Source of the DNA: Mesotaenium endlicherianum
Taxonomy: Eukaryota > Streptophyta > Zygnematophyceae > Zygnematales > Mesotaeniaceae
DNA length: 51,912 bases
Direction: 5' to 3'
Assembly: GCA_009602735.1 (NCBI GenBank)
Contig: WELA01011564.1
Coordinates: 1-51,912, forward strand
Each line of letters starts with the position of its first letter. The stretch's first letter is position 1. Shown one piece after another: positions 11,001-20,465 of this stretch. Under the pieces are notes generated by a model that searched no databases, had not been told where the DNA came from, and worked only from the letters and a program-made list of their open reading frames with translations. The position numbers and the translations under genes were made by a program.

Positions 11001-14000
11001 CGTCAGCAGAAGGTGTTGGGAATTTAAGGAAGGGCACTCACAGAGTCTGCAAATTCTTCAGGTGACACAGGCCCGTCGGCAGCGGGCTGCTAAAGTTATT
11101 ATGAGCAAGCGAACTGCGCATCGCAGCAACAATCACAAGCCCGCGATATTGAAAACCAAATTCCTTCACTCCCCACCCTAAGCCAACTTTAAGGTCATAG
11201 ATATATAAAGTGCATTTTTGAGTTTCATTGAAGAACGTTTTGATTGTCAAGTAGTATAGAGTGCATTTTTGTGGTCATTTTGATATAAAGTTCGTTGAAT
11301 TTGGTCAAGTATTGAAAGAGTTATGGATTTCCGAAGTTTAATTAATTTTGAGATCGGTTGACGACTGTCCTTAATTTGCGGTGAGCGCGACCGTCGGAAT
11401 GACCGACAGCGTCGAGCGATCTGGCCCGTTAGAATGAACTCGAACCTTCACGTAAGTTTGGCTGACGCGGAGTGCCGACTAGGTCGATTTACCTAGAAGT
11501 TTCGGTTTAGCCTAGCGCGTCTAAGATAGAATATTCTGGTAATGTCGATGCATGTATGTGGACGTCAATTCAGCCCGACACGTCAGATTAGATTGATGGC
11601 TTACTCACGAATATTCTGGAAGGGACAATTTGACGAACACTTAGGAAAATCCGTAGCTTCCTCCTAGAGAAGAGCACTTAGGCAGAAAATCATAAATAGG
11701 CATAACTTCTTTGTTTCTTATCAATTTTCACTTTTGTCAATTTCTACGGGTTTGTAATGACAAGGCCTTACATCCTACATCATTTGTGAGCAATTTCTTA
11801 CAACTCAAAATTATGAGTAATTTTTCTAAGCTTTCTTAGTGATATGCCGCTGCACTCTTTAGTATGATTGCAAGTAGTTCCTTTCCTCGTGAGTTACTAC
11901 GAGATGTTGACTAGCCTATCATCGTGGAAGGAGTGGTCGACGGCAACAAGGCGAAGTGTATGGTCGACAGTGGCGCAAGTGCAAACTTTGTGCACAAGAA
12001 GCTGGTGAAAGAGTGGCGAATCCATGTGCAGAAGCAATATGAGCCTAAGGAGGTAATTTTGGCGAATGGGCAGAGAGTCAAGAGTGGTGCACCTACGGAA
12101 GCTGTTCACGTGGAAGTAGCGGGACACCAGAGTACTGAAGTTATGGAGCAGGCAGAGTTAGGTCACCATGAGGTGATATTGGGCCGACCATGGCTCAGAA
12201 AAGCCAACCCTCAAGTGCACTGGAGCACAGGACAAGTGAAAGTCCAAGGGCGTGATGGTCGAATGGAGACAGCGAAACAGGTGGAGGTAGATACGACCAC
12301 AAGTAACTGTCTTCTGTCGAGCCTGCAAGTTAAGAAGCTATGCAGGGCGAATCAGGTGAAGGAGATGTACCTTGTTTCGGTGGCCCTGGCCAGGTCATCA
12401 GATGGAGCAAGCGTGAATCCTAACATCCTGGGCGAATGTACATCGCCGGAGGAGCAAGTAGTGGTGTCTGATCCCCTTGCTCAGAAGGAGCAGAGCCCAA
12501 CTGCTCAAGAGAAGAAGCCTGCGGAGATGCCTGCCCAAATTAAGGCGCTGTTGGAGGAGTTCAAGAGCGTATTTCCTGAGAAGCTACCTACAAGATTACC
12601 TCCACAGAGAGCTATGGAGCACAAGATCGAGTTGGAACCGGGGAGCAAGCCACCAGTGAGACCCGCCTATCGTCAATCGTTTGCGAGGTTGGACGAGTTG
12701 AAGAAGCAGCTGACAGAGTTATTGGAGAAGGGATTCATCCGACCCAACGAGTCTCCATTTGCAGCGCCAATCTTGTTTGTGAAGAAGAAGGATTGGACTA
12801 TGAGGATGTGTGTCGACTACTTGGCTCTCAACAAGGTCACCATCAAGAACAGGTACCCACTTCCACGAGTGGACGACTTGATTGACAAGCTTGTCGGGGC
12901 GAAGTATTTCTCGAAGATCGATTTGAGGAGTGGCTATCACCAGGAACGGATTGCGGAAGGAGACATCCCAAAGACTGCTTTCAGAACTCGCTATGGTTTG
13001 TTTGAGTTCACAGTCATGCCTTTTGGATTGACTAATGCACCTGCTACATTCATGGGACTCATGAATAGTATCTTCAGACCCTATTTGGACCAGTTTGGGG
13101 TGGTATTTTTGGACGACATCTTGATCTATTTGAAGACCTTGGAAGAGCATGTGGAGCATCTGAGGAAGGTGTTGGAGGTCTTGAGAGATCAAAAGCTGTA
13201 TGGGAAGATGAGCAAGTGCGACTTCTGTCTCAAGGAGGTCGAGTTTCTTGGACACATAGTGGGAACTGAAGGAGTCAAGGTGGAGCAGAAGAAGGTGCAA
13301 GCAGTCAGAGATTGGCCGGTACCTGCTGATATTCATCAACTCAGGAGTTTCCTCGACATGGCAAATTATTATCGACGCTTCATTGAAGGATTTGCCAAGA
13401 TGTGTGCACCGCTTACGAACATATTGAAGAAGCAGGAGAAGTGGCTATGGGGTGACAACGAGCAGCAAGCCTTCGAGAAGATTAAGGAGATGTTGACACA
13501 GGCACCTGTGTTGGCAATTGCAAGTCCATAGCTTCCTTTCACCATCATCACGGACGCATCAAATTTCGCAGTGGGAGCCATTCTTCTCCAGGACCAGGAC
13601 AAAGGATTGCAGCCTGTGGCATGTGAGAGCAGGATGTTGAGTCCTGCTGAGCGAAACTATGCAGCACACGAGCAGGAGATGTTGGCTATTATCCAGGCTT
13701 TGAGGAGTTGGCGATGTTATGTAGACGGCCGGAAGGTGTTCATCAAGATCGACCACAAGAGCTTGGAGAAGTTTATGACGCAACCAACGTTAAAACCAAG
13801 ACAGGCAAGATGGATGGAGTTTCTGCAACAATTCGACCACAAGATTGAGTACTTACCTGGGAAGATCAACCCTGCAGACGCTTTATGCAGGAGGTGTGAC
13901 CTTGCAGCTGTCTCAGTCATCAAGGAGAATATGGACTTCAAGGAGTAGCTTCAAAGAGGTTATGAGGAGAACCCAGAGTTTGCTGATGGTGGAGCCGCTG

Positions 14001-17000
14001 AGTTCAACGCGAGTATGCAGAAGAAGGACGGCATATGGTATTATGGTGATTCCAAGAGAGTGGTGGTACCTGACATCAAGGAGCTACGAGACTTACTACT
14101 TGCGTAGCATCATGACTGCTTATATGCTGGACACTTTGGAAGCGAGAAGACAGCAAGCGTGCTGAAGCGGGAATACTACTGGAGAAATATGGACAAGGAC
14201 ATCGAGGCGCGGATCACGAGTTGCGATGCGTGCCAGAGAAACAAGACACCAAATCAAAAGAAGGGAGGTACATTGCAGCCCCTGCCTATGCGAGAGTACC
14301 CTTGGGAGCAGGTTGCTATGGACTTCATCACATCGTTACCAGTGAGTGGTCAAGGGCACGATGCAGTTTGGGTTGGATCTGATAGACTCGGTAAGATGGC
14401 TCACTTCATTCCCATGAAGGAGACTTGTATGGCAGCAGATGTGGCACGGCTATTCTTTGATCATATTTTCAGGCTACATGGGTTGCCGAAGGTGATTGTT
14501 TCAGATCGGGATCCAAGGTTTACTAGCAACGCCTGGCGGTCATTGTTTACTTTGATGGTGACCAAGTTGAGTATGAGCACTTCCTGTCACCCTCAGACAG
14601 ACGGGCAGAGTGAGAGGCTCAACAGAACTCTGGAAGAGGTGCTCAGGAGTTTTACTATGGAGGACCCTTCAGAGTGGGACAAGAATCTACTAGGGTTGGA
14701 GTTTGCCTACAACAACAGCATGTAGAGATCCACCAAGCAGTCACCATTTGCTATGATTTATGGGCGAGAAGTATATCACCTAGGGAACATCTTGTTGGAG
14801 AGGGCCAAGGAGACTCAGGTTCCTACTACACAAGCTTTTATGGAGCAGATGGCCAAGACTTGGGATATAGCGAAGACGTGTATTCGGAGGGCACAGGAGG
14901 AACAGGGCAAGTATGGCAACAAGCACAGGATGGAAGTGACATACCATGTGGGTGACAAAGTACTCTTGTCAACAGAGAATCTACCTTTCACAGGCAAGAG
15001 AAAACTGCGGGCACGGTTTACAGGTCCCTTTGTAGTGCTCAAGCAGGTGAATCTAGTGACCTACAAGTTGGAACTTCCTTCAGGCTGGCGTATCCATGAT
15101 GTGTTCCATTTCAGTTGTTTGCGGCCATACGTTGACCCGAATGAAGGACATCCAGGACGACTACCTACACCGCCACCACCGGTCGAGATCGATGATGTAT
15201 TGGAGTATGAAGTGGAGGCGATTGTCGACGATCGACGAGTCAAGCGAGGTCAACGGCTTGTTCAAGAGTATCTGGTCAAGTGAAAGGGCTACCATGCGGA
15301 CGACAACACTTGCGAGCCAGAAGCCAACTTGACTCATTTTAAGAGTACGTTGAGACGTTATCTGCAGAATGCGTCGAGGACGTCGCATCTTGAGGAAGGG
15401 GATGATTTAAGGTCATAGATTTACAAAGTGCATTTTTGAGTTTCATGAAAGTATGTTTTGATTTTAAAGTAGTATAGAGTGCATTTATGTGGTCATTTTG
15501 GTATAAAGTTCATCGAATTTGGTCAAGTATTGAGAGAGTTATGAATTCCCGAAGTTTAATTAATTTTGAGGTCGGTTGACGACTGTTCTTAATTCGCGGT
15601 GAGCGCGACCGTCGGATTGACCGACAGCGTCAAGCGATCTGGCCCGTTAGAATGAACTCGAACCTTCACGTAAGTTGGGCTGACGCGGAGTGCCGACAAG
15701 GTCGATTTACCTAGAAGTTTCGGTTTAGCCTAGCGCGTCTAAGATAGAATATTCTAGTCATATCAATGCATGTATGTGGACGTCAATTCGGCCCGACACG
15801 TCAGATTAGACTGATCTGGCTTACTCACGAATATTTTGGAAGGGACCATTTGACAAACACTTAGGAAAATCCGTAGCTTCCTCCTAGAGAGGAGCACTTA
15901 GGCAAAAATTATAAATAGGCGTAACTTCTTTATTTTTTTTTATCAGTTTTCACTTCTGTCAATTTCTACGGGTTTGTAATGACAAGGCCTTATATCCTAC
16001 ATCATTTGTGAGCAGTTTCTTACTACTCAAAATGATGAATATTTTCCTAAGCTATCTTAGTAATATGTCGCTGCACTCTTTAGTATAATTGCAACTAGTT
16101 CTTTTCCTCGTGAGTTACTACGCTTCCACTAGGGCACTCTGCCCCTTTCACCAACAACCCTGGATTTCCTCTCTCAATACAGCAAATTGGGAAGTTATGC
16201 CATGGTACAGATGATTGTCATCAGCACTGAGAGGAAAACTTATGTCCATGAATGGATCTGCTCGAGGCTCATGTCAGCATAATGCAGGCCTCAAGGATGT
16301 GCATCAAATAGAGCTACTGTAAGCTAGGGTCTACGGCAATTTGCAACGACCTTAGAGGTTTCTGACTTCGGCTTTTGGGGGCTGGGCTTGACGGCTAAGA
16401 CGATATTGAAGCATACATAATGGACATACAAGGGGAAAATCATCACGGCATTTGAACAGGTTCCACGTGGCAGTGCAGAAACAAGTAGAGACAGCAGTCA
16501 GGGGGCAGACTATAGATACAGCCGAGCAGAAAGCAGCGCATGCGCAGGATGTAGTGTGCTCTCGAATTGAATGAGCTGTCTGTCGTAACTCGTGAGGCAG
16601 AGGCACAGAAACTTAGAAGGCGTAGGCGTTGGCTGCGGAGCAACTCACAGGGACTGGAGGGAGGCCAGGTTCCCCACGCAGCCAGGGATGCTTCCCGAGA
16701 GCTTACAATTTTCCAGCCTTCTGCCGGGACAAAATGGACAAGACACGAGGGACGAAACACCATCTTTATACATCTTGCCAAAAGAAAGAGGGAGGTTAAG
16801 GAGGAGATCAAGGAAATAGAGGAGAAGAGGAGGAGAAGAGAGAGAACGACAAGAAGAAGAAGAAAAAGCTCGTTGCGAATGATGACAGCTGAAGGACTTG
16901 CAGATTCATTCCCAAATAGCAAGTACACCGTGCTGCAAAGCTGACCCCTCTGTGCCCACGATAAGCGTGTCTCGACTAGAGCATCTTGAGCCCCCCCTCT

Positions 17001-17949
17001 CCGCACTATAATTTACATCGTCGCAACTCGCCAGCAGATTGCAGCGAGAAAATCAGAACATGGAACGGGGGCCTTCAGCGCCAGCAGATTCTCGCATGGC
17101 TGTCATGGCTGGCAGCAATTTCGGCATTCTGTACAGCTGTTCTGACCTGTTGGTTGGGGAACTAAGCATCAACAAGACAGAGAGTGCATCCCATTGGGAA
17201 TCTTCCAGGGTCAGCAAGCGTACAAGAAGGTGAGCGATGTGAGGCTGCAGATTGCTGGGGCCAGAGCGCCCCCCAAAGACTCGAAGGTAAGGTACCTGCC
17301 ATGAGAGCCTCTTCCACAGCAGGGGAGGGAGGTCTGTAAATAACAGGAGTCTCTTAGAAGCTCCCGGAAACAAGGGAGTGCTAGATGCCCGCCACCCGGA
17401 AGCTGAGGTTGAATAGCAAGTTAATCAACATGCTTTACGCCTGCATGCTCGCAAGATACTATGGTGTTATGCCACCCCAGCCCAGAGAGGTGCATGGCAC
17501 TTTGCAGCCACCATGGCCGTACTGAGTAAGAGCCACGAGTGCTGGCGCAACTGCGTGGCTCATGCCCCCTTCTACTGGAGGTGGGGGAGAGACAGAAATA
17601 GGGACATATCTGTGACTGGAGTCCAGCTTTGGATGAAGAGTGCAAGTATGAAGGCCCAGCAGAAACGAAGATGAGTTACTCATTGCTAGATGGACCAAGC
17701 AGGCAGGACAGATATGACCCCCACGCCCCGCACCCCCTTCCCGCACCCCCCCCCACCCCCCATGCTTCCACTGAAACAACATGAGAGGAAAAAGGATGAA
17801 TGTCAAAGAAAAGGGAAGCACTCACAGGTAATACACATGTCCAGCGGCAGTACATGAAACACCATAAAAATCGTCGCACTCCACACCATCCCACGACTGA
17901 AGGGCAGATTGGTCTTGGAATCCTTTTCGCAGGTTGAGGAGGGCAGAGT
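4946..17949 (-). CDS. LRR - EGF-like - Pro-rich - papain-like cysteine peptidase gene (partial, multi-exon)
   Basis: I assembled twelve exons by hand: 17826-17949, 17224-17295, 16649-16720, 11042-11113, 10811-10898, 9745-9815, 8932-9003, 8119-8190, 7487-7872, 6570-6860, 5864-6114 and 4946-5089. All have GT donors and AG acceptors. Phases match at every junction and the joined frame has no stop. The order is an LRR N-terminal cap, eight plant-type LRRs, a Cys-rich stretch with an EGF-like module, a Pro/Lys linker, and a C1A peptidase with the oxyanion Gln and catalytic Cys. By family knowledge the LRR, EGF and Pro-rich parts suggest a secreted or wall protein with a binding arm and a proteolytic head; this role is inferred. 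Missing are the first exon (signal peptide) and the 3' part carrying the catalytic His and Asn. An LTR element sits in the intron between exons 3 and 4. I do not know a standard family with this architecture. Confidence 0.85.
5864..6114 (-). CDS. Exon: C1A peptidase core with catalytic Cys
   Basis: The exon is 251 nt, phase 1 in, phase 0 out, acceptor gcgcag, donor gtacat. With the previous exon it reads [20 protein letters not shown], where the usual GSCWAF is SACWAF and the nucleophile Cys is intact. [10 protein letters not shown], the Cys-Gly-Gly equivalent [13 protein letters not shown] and EYPYQG follow. All are in the normal order of papain-family enzymes. Confidence 0.92.
6570..6860 (-). 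CDS. Exon: Pro/Lys linker and start of C1A peptidase
   Basis: The exon is 291 nt, phase 1 to phase 1, acceptor ccctcag, donor gtaagg. It starts with GGV and three PPPPK-type repeats ([16 protein letters not shown], then [16 protein letters not shown]). This linker type is common in extracellular algal proteins. About 45 residues follow, then [18 protein letters not shown], the start of a mature papain-type domain with the oxyanion Gln. I see no I29 prodomain or ERFNIN pattern between linker and peptidase. Confidence 0.88.
7487..7872 (-). CDS. Exon: last LRR, Cys-rich stretch and EGF-like domain
   Basis: The exon is 386 nt with no stop. Entry is phase 2 after a pyrimidine-rich acceptor (catgcag) and exit is phase 1 at gtgcca. 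The order is a linker, a degenerate last LRR ending SNYFTGSVC, a Ser/Asn/Cys segment (NSSSNCFSG), a lone Cys in ATFCGATS, then an EGF-like module CGGHGQC, TCAC and a final Cys in GVASC. The spacing fits an EGF-type fold (CxxxGxC, then CxC, then C). By family knowledge this is an extracellular module. The donor after TRSS joins in frame to the Pro-rich exon. Confidence 0.85.
8119..8190 (-). CDS. Exon: LRR 7
   Basis: Exactly 72 nt, phase 2 to phase 2, acceptor gggacag, donor gtgagt. It encodes [20 protein letters not shown]. The IP of the consensus is IH here. The split codon with the next exon reads CT|G (Leu). Confidence 0.85.
8932..9003 (-). CDS. Exon: LRR 6
   Basis: Exactly 72 nt, phase 2 to phase 2, acceptor gtgcag, donor gtgact. 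It encodes [20 protein letters not shown]. Confidence 0.88.
9745..9815 (-). CDS. Exon: LRR 5
   Basis: The exon is 71 nt, phase 0 in and phase 2 out, donor gtaagc, acceptor ggcaag. It encodes [20 protein letters not shown], a clear plant LRR. The missing base relative to 72 nt is accounted for by the phase-0 end of the preceding exon. Confidence 0.8.
10811..10898 (-). CDS. Exon: LRR 4, enlarged
   Basis: The exon is 88 nt, phase 2 in and phase 0 out, acceptor ccggcag, donor gtgagc. It encodes a longer, Pro/Asn-rich LRR ending [14 protein letters not shown]. The change of phase is matched by the next exon, which starts at phase 0 and is 71 nt. This agreement supports both exons even though they break the 72-nt rule. 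Confidence 0.65.
11042..11113 (-). CDS. Exon: LRR 3
   Basis: Exactly 72 nt, phase 2 to phase 2, acceptor gcgcag, donor gtgagt. It encodes [19 protein letters not shown]. The split leucine codon formed with the previous exon reads CT|T, as the repeat requires. The exon lies 74 bp from the retrotransposon's 5' LTR. Confidence 0.9.
11188..11901 (+). repeat. 5' LTR of the intronic chromovirus
   Basis: It aligns along its whole length with 15406-16122. I count about 17 differences, including indels, in the first 165 aligned bases, with fewer later. The terminal TG is lost on this copy (aacttt against tgattt in the other). Confidence 0.93.
11915..15418 (+). pseudogene. Chromovirus pol: PR-RT-RNase H-INT-chromodomain
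   Basis: One frame runs from just after the 5' LTR into the 3' LTR without frameshift, broken by five stops: TAG at 13529, 13946, 14105 and 14723, and TGA at 15281. The domains are protease (MVDSGAS), RT ([28 protein letters not shown]), RNase H ([10 protein letters not shown]), integrase zinc finger (GHFG...CDACQRN), integrase catalytic core ([26 protein letters not shown]; all three acidic residues present) and a C-terminal chromodomain ([23 protein letters not shown]). The conserved Trp of TWEP is Cys, and the TGA replaces the Trp of the VKWKGY motif. There is no ATG at the start because gag is missing. Confidence 0.95.
15406..16122 (+). repeat. 3' LTR of the intronic chromovirus
   Basis: Direct repeat of 11188-11901. 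It begins near tgatttaagg right after the purine tract and ends at gagttactacg. The pol frame stops 10-15 bases inside it. Confidence 0.93.
16649..16720 (-). CDS. Exon: LRR 2
   Basis: Exactly 72 nt, phase 2 to phase 2, acceptor cggcag, donor gtgagt. It encodes [20 protein letters not shown], a textbook plant-specific LRR (NxLSGxIPxxxGNLxxL). The next exon lies on the far side of the LTR retrotransposon, so this intron is at least 5.5 kb. Confidence 0.9.
17224..17295 (-). CDS. Exon: LRR 1
   Basis: Exactly 72 nt, phase 2 on both sides, acceptor ggcag, donor gtacgc. It encodes one 24-residue LRR with leucines in register ([14 protein letters not shown]). It is the first full LRR after the cap. 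Confidence 0.75.
17826..17949 (-). CDS. Exon: LRR N-terminal cap (LRRNT_2-like)
   Basis: The exon is 124 nt. It enters at phase 1 (two bases complete a codon begun upstream) and leaves at phase 2. It encodes [28 protein letters not shown] and GHVYYL. This follows the plant LRR cap pattern: ALLxLrK, then W-x-G-x-x-C and GVxC, then a first LRR leucine. The acceptor is ttgcag and the donor is gtgagt. The exon carrying the start codon and signal peptide should lie upstream (above 17949), but I could not identify it. Confidence 0.85.
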
Positions 17950-19884
17950 CTGCAATGGTGGCTTAAAAATACAGGGTGAGTGCATGACCACTAGACCCAC
18001 CCCAGGTCAAATATTGACCTCAATTTGTGCACCAGATGTCGGGCCTAGGTTGACAGAAGAGCATTCATTTGGACCACACTCGTCTACGATTGTACATAGT
18101 TCAGAATAACAGTCAGTCACCATCTTGCTAGCATTGGCACCAATATGCCGTGTTTTTAAGAGCACGAGCTTATACTGTGGTGCGCAACAATGGATCGTTT
18201 GGAAGCAGGCTGTACTACGAATGATGCAAGTTTTAAAAGATTTATCACGCACAATGCATACAGTACAAAGAATTATAATAATCACCTTCACAGCTCGCGC
18301 GACTCGTATGCAGTACGGTAAAAGGCTCCCACACGAGGGACAAGGCATTCCTACATTGAACATAGGACTCATGCAACACATGATATTTTTGAGTCAAGGC
18401 AGGTACCTACGGTCAGCTTCTTGTATCCTCACACCAGAAATGGAGTGCACAGCCATGAGATTGACGCACACGACAAAGAACGAAAAAGAGGGTCTCGTCA
18501 CCATTGTAAACTATTTAATGATCTGCTGACGACCTGGAAAGGAGCTACACTGGGCGCACACTAAGTCATTAGGCTACGCAATCAAGATTTTGTGACCGAG
18601 GCATTTTCAGTTGACTAGTCATTCATATTCACAAACTTCACGTTTGAAAACGAACCATTTGCCTGGAGTTACTCGTTATGAGCAACTTCCAACCACATCC
18701 AACCATAATTGACGAGTTTCGAATGCTGATTCAACATGTTAAACATCCTCAGGTGTCCACCTCTCTAGGACACGACAAACTCAATTTTCTAATTACTACA
18801 AGTCTCCAGCAACAACTCGTGCTCCATTAAATCGTAGGCCGACTTGCCCAACAAAGTCACTTGATTCCTTGGGCGCTTTCGGCCTAGCCAATTACAGTTG
18901 GGCGCTTGTCCCCAAACTGAACTTACCAGTTTTCGAAATTTCTGGACAGGTTCAATTTTCTGTGTTTGCCTTGGACGAGGTTGAAGCGTGTAATTGAAAG
19001 AGTAGGTATCCCCTGCCTACGGGGGGACAAAAGCTGTCAGACGTTGCACGAAGCAAACCGAACCTCACACACGCGACCAGGTGATACCGGGACGTAACAC
19101 ATCTTGACGTCGATGAACACGCGGCCATTTTCAACCGTGTCAACCGAGGCCAACTCGCTTGCACAGTGGCCGGGTTAAAGCCCCCAGCTCTCATTGGAGC
19201 GCCATCAAGAGTCGGTGCTGCCGGTGGATTCTACAAGCGTGCGGATAAGCGTGCGAGTAGGATGGGAACGCAGGTAGATCTTGGGCGTGCTGAGGTGCGT
19301 TTGGGCAAGCAAAATTATAACCCTTAGTGCGTGCCTCTTTTCTACGTATGAAATAAAGTTTATGCACACACAAAGACGAACAATCATACATGCGTACTTG
19401 GACGCGTGTTTCCATGCAAGCATCACGAGCTTGCATGTGAGAGGGCCTACATTAGTGAATCGAGCCTACTTTACAATGGAACATTGCATGGTCATTTTTT
19501 TGAGCGTATATGTATGTGAGTGCAATTGAGCATGTACGTGACAGTACAGACACATGTTCAAGCTTCTTTGAGCGTACTAGCAACCACTTCAAGGAAGCCA
19601 GTGTTCATCTATGGATGTGAACGAGGACATCCAAACAATACAATCACCATAACCATCTAAAACAGATTGAGAAATGAGCAATACAATGTACGATATATTA
19701 ATTTGGTTTGATTTCTAATCATTGCCCTGAAAGTTACTTATAATAATCCAGATAACAACTTGTATTATATGAACGTGCTTGAAAATTTCTTGCTACAAAT
19801 ATACCACTTTTATGCCTTAACTTGTAATAAAATGATTGACCTATAAAGACATACCAACTCACAATTTATGTACAATCAAATATT
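17950..19884. other. No gene recognised (expected 5' end of the LRR-peptidase gene)
   Basis: The signal-peptide exon and promoter of the minus-strand gene should be here or further right. Several short open frames exist, but none shows a convincing signal peptide followed by a phase-1 donor. The base composition becomes AT-rich towards 19884. Confidence 0.4.
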
Positions 19885-20422
19885 CCCCCCCCCCCTCTTT
19901 CTCTCTCTCTCTCNNNNNNNNNNNNNNNNNNNNNNNNNNNNNNNNNNNNNNNNNNNNNNNNNNNNNNNNNNNNNNNNNNNNNNNNNNNNNNNNNNNNNNN
20001 NNNNNNNNNNNNNNNNNNNNNNNNNNNNNNNNNNNNNNNNNNNNNNNNNNNNNNNNNNNNNNNNNNNNNNNNNNNNNNNNNNNNNNNNNNNNNNNNNNNN
20101 NNNNNNNNNNNNNNNNNNNNNNNNNNNNNNNNNNNNNNNNNNNNNNNNNNNNNNNNNNNNNNNNNNNNNNNNNNNNNNNNNNNNNNNNNNNNNNNNNNNN
20201 NNNNNNNNNNNNNNNNNNNNNNNNNNNNNNNNNNNNNNNNNNNNNNNNNNNNNNNNNNNNNNNNNNNNNNNNNNNNNNNNNNNNNNNNNNNNNNNNNNNN
20301 NNNNNNNNNNNNNNNNNNNNNNNNNNNNNNNNNNNNNNNNNNNNNNNNNNNNNNNNNNNNNNNNNNNNNNNNNNNNNNNNNNNNNNNNNNNNNNNNNNNN
20401 NNNNNNNNNNNNNNNNNNNCTC

Positions 20423-20462
<40 letters not shown>
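19885..20462. repeat. CT microsatellite around an assembly gap
   Basis: A poly-C and (CT)n tract leads into N at 19914-20419, and (CT)n follows to 20462. The gap is probably a long CT microsatellite that failed to assemble. Open frames across the N run mean nothing. Confidence 0.9.

Positions 20463-20465
<3 letters not shown>

Larger units (their letters stand above)
11188..16122 (+). mobile_element. Ty3/gypsy chromovirus, gag-less, inactive
   Basis: A complete LTR-pol-LTR element in an intron of the minus-strand LRR-peptidase gene, in antisense orientation. The LTRs are about 715 bp. A purine tract (gaggaaggggatga) precedes the 3' LTR. Directly after the 5' LTR the sequence enters the protease domain, so gag, the primer-binding site region and the leader are gone. 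I see no 5-bp target duplication (flanks ccaac and cttcc), which fits an old or rearranged copy. Confidence 0.93.

Noticed and set aside
16156..16226. Possible extra LRR exon (DDNHLYHGI) next to the 3' LTR
   Set aside because: It lacks one residue of the repeat and its donor leaves a phase that does not fit the next exon, whereas 16649-16720 joins 11042-11113 perfectly.
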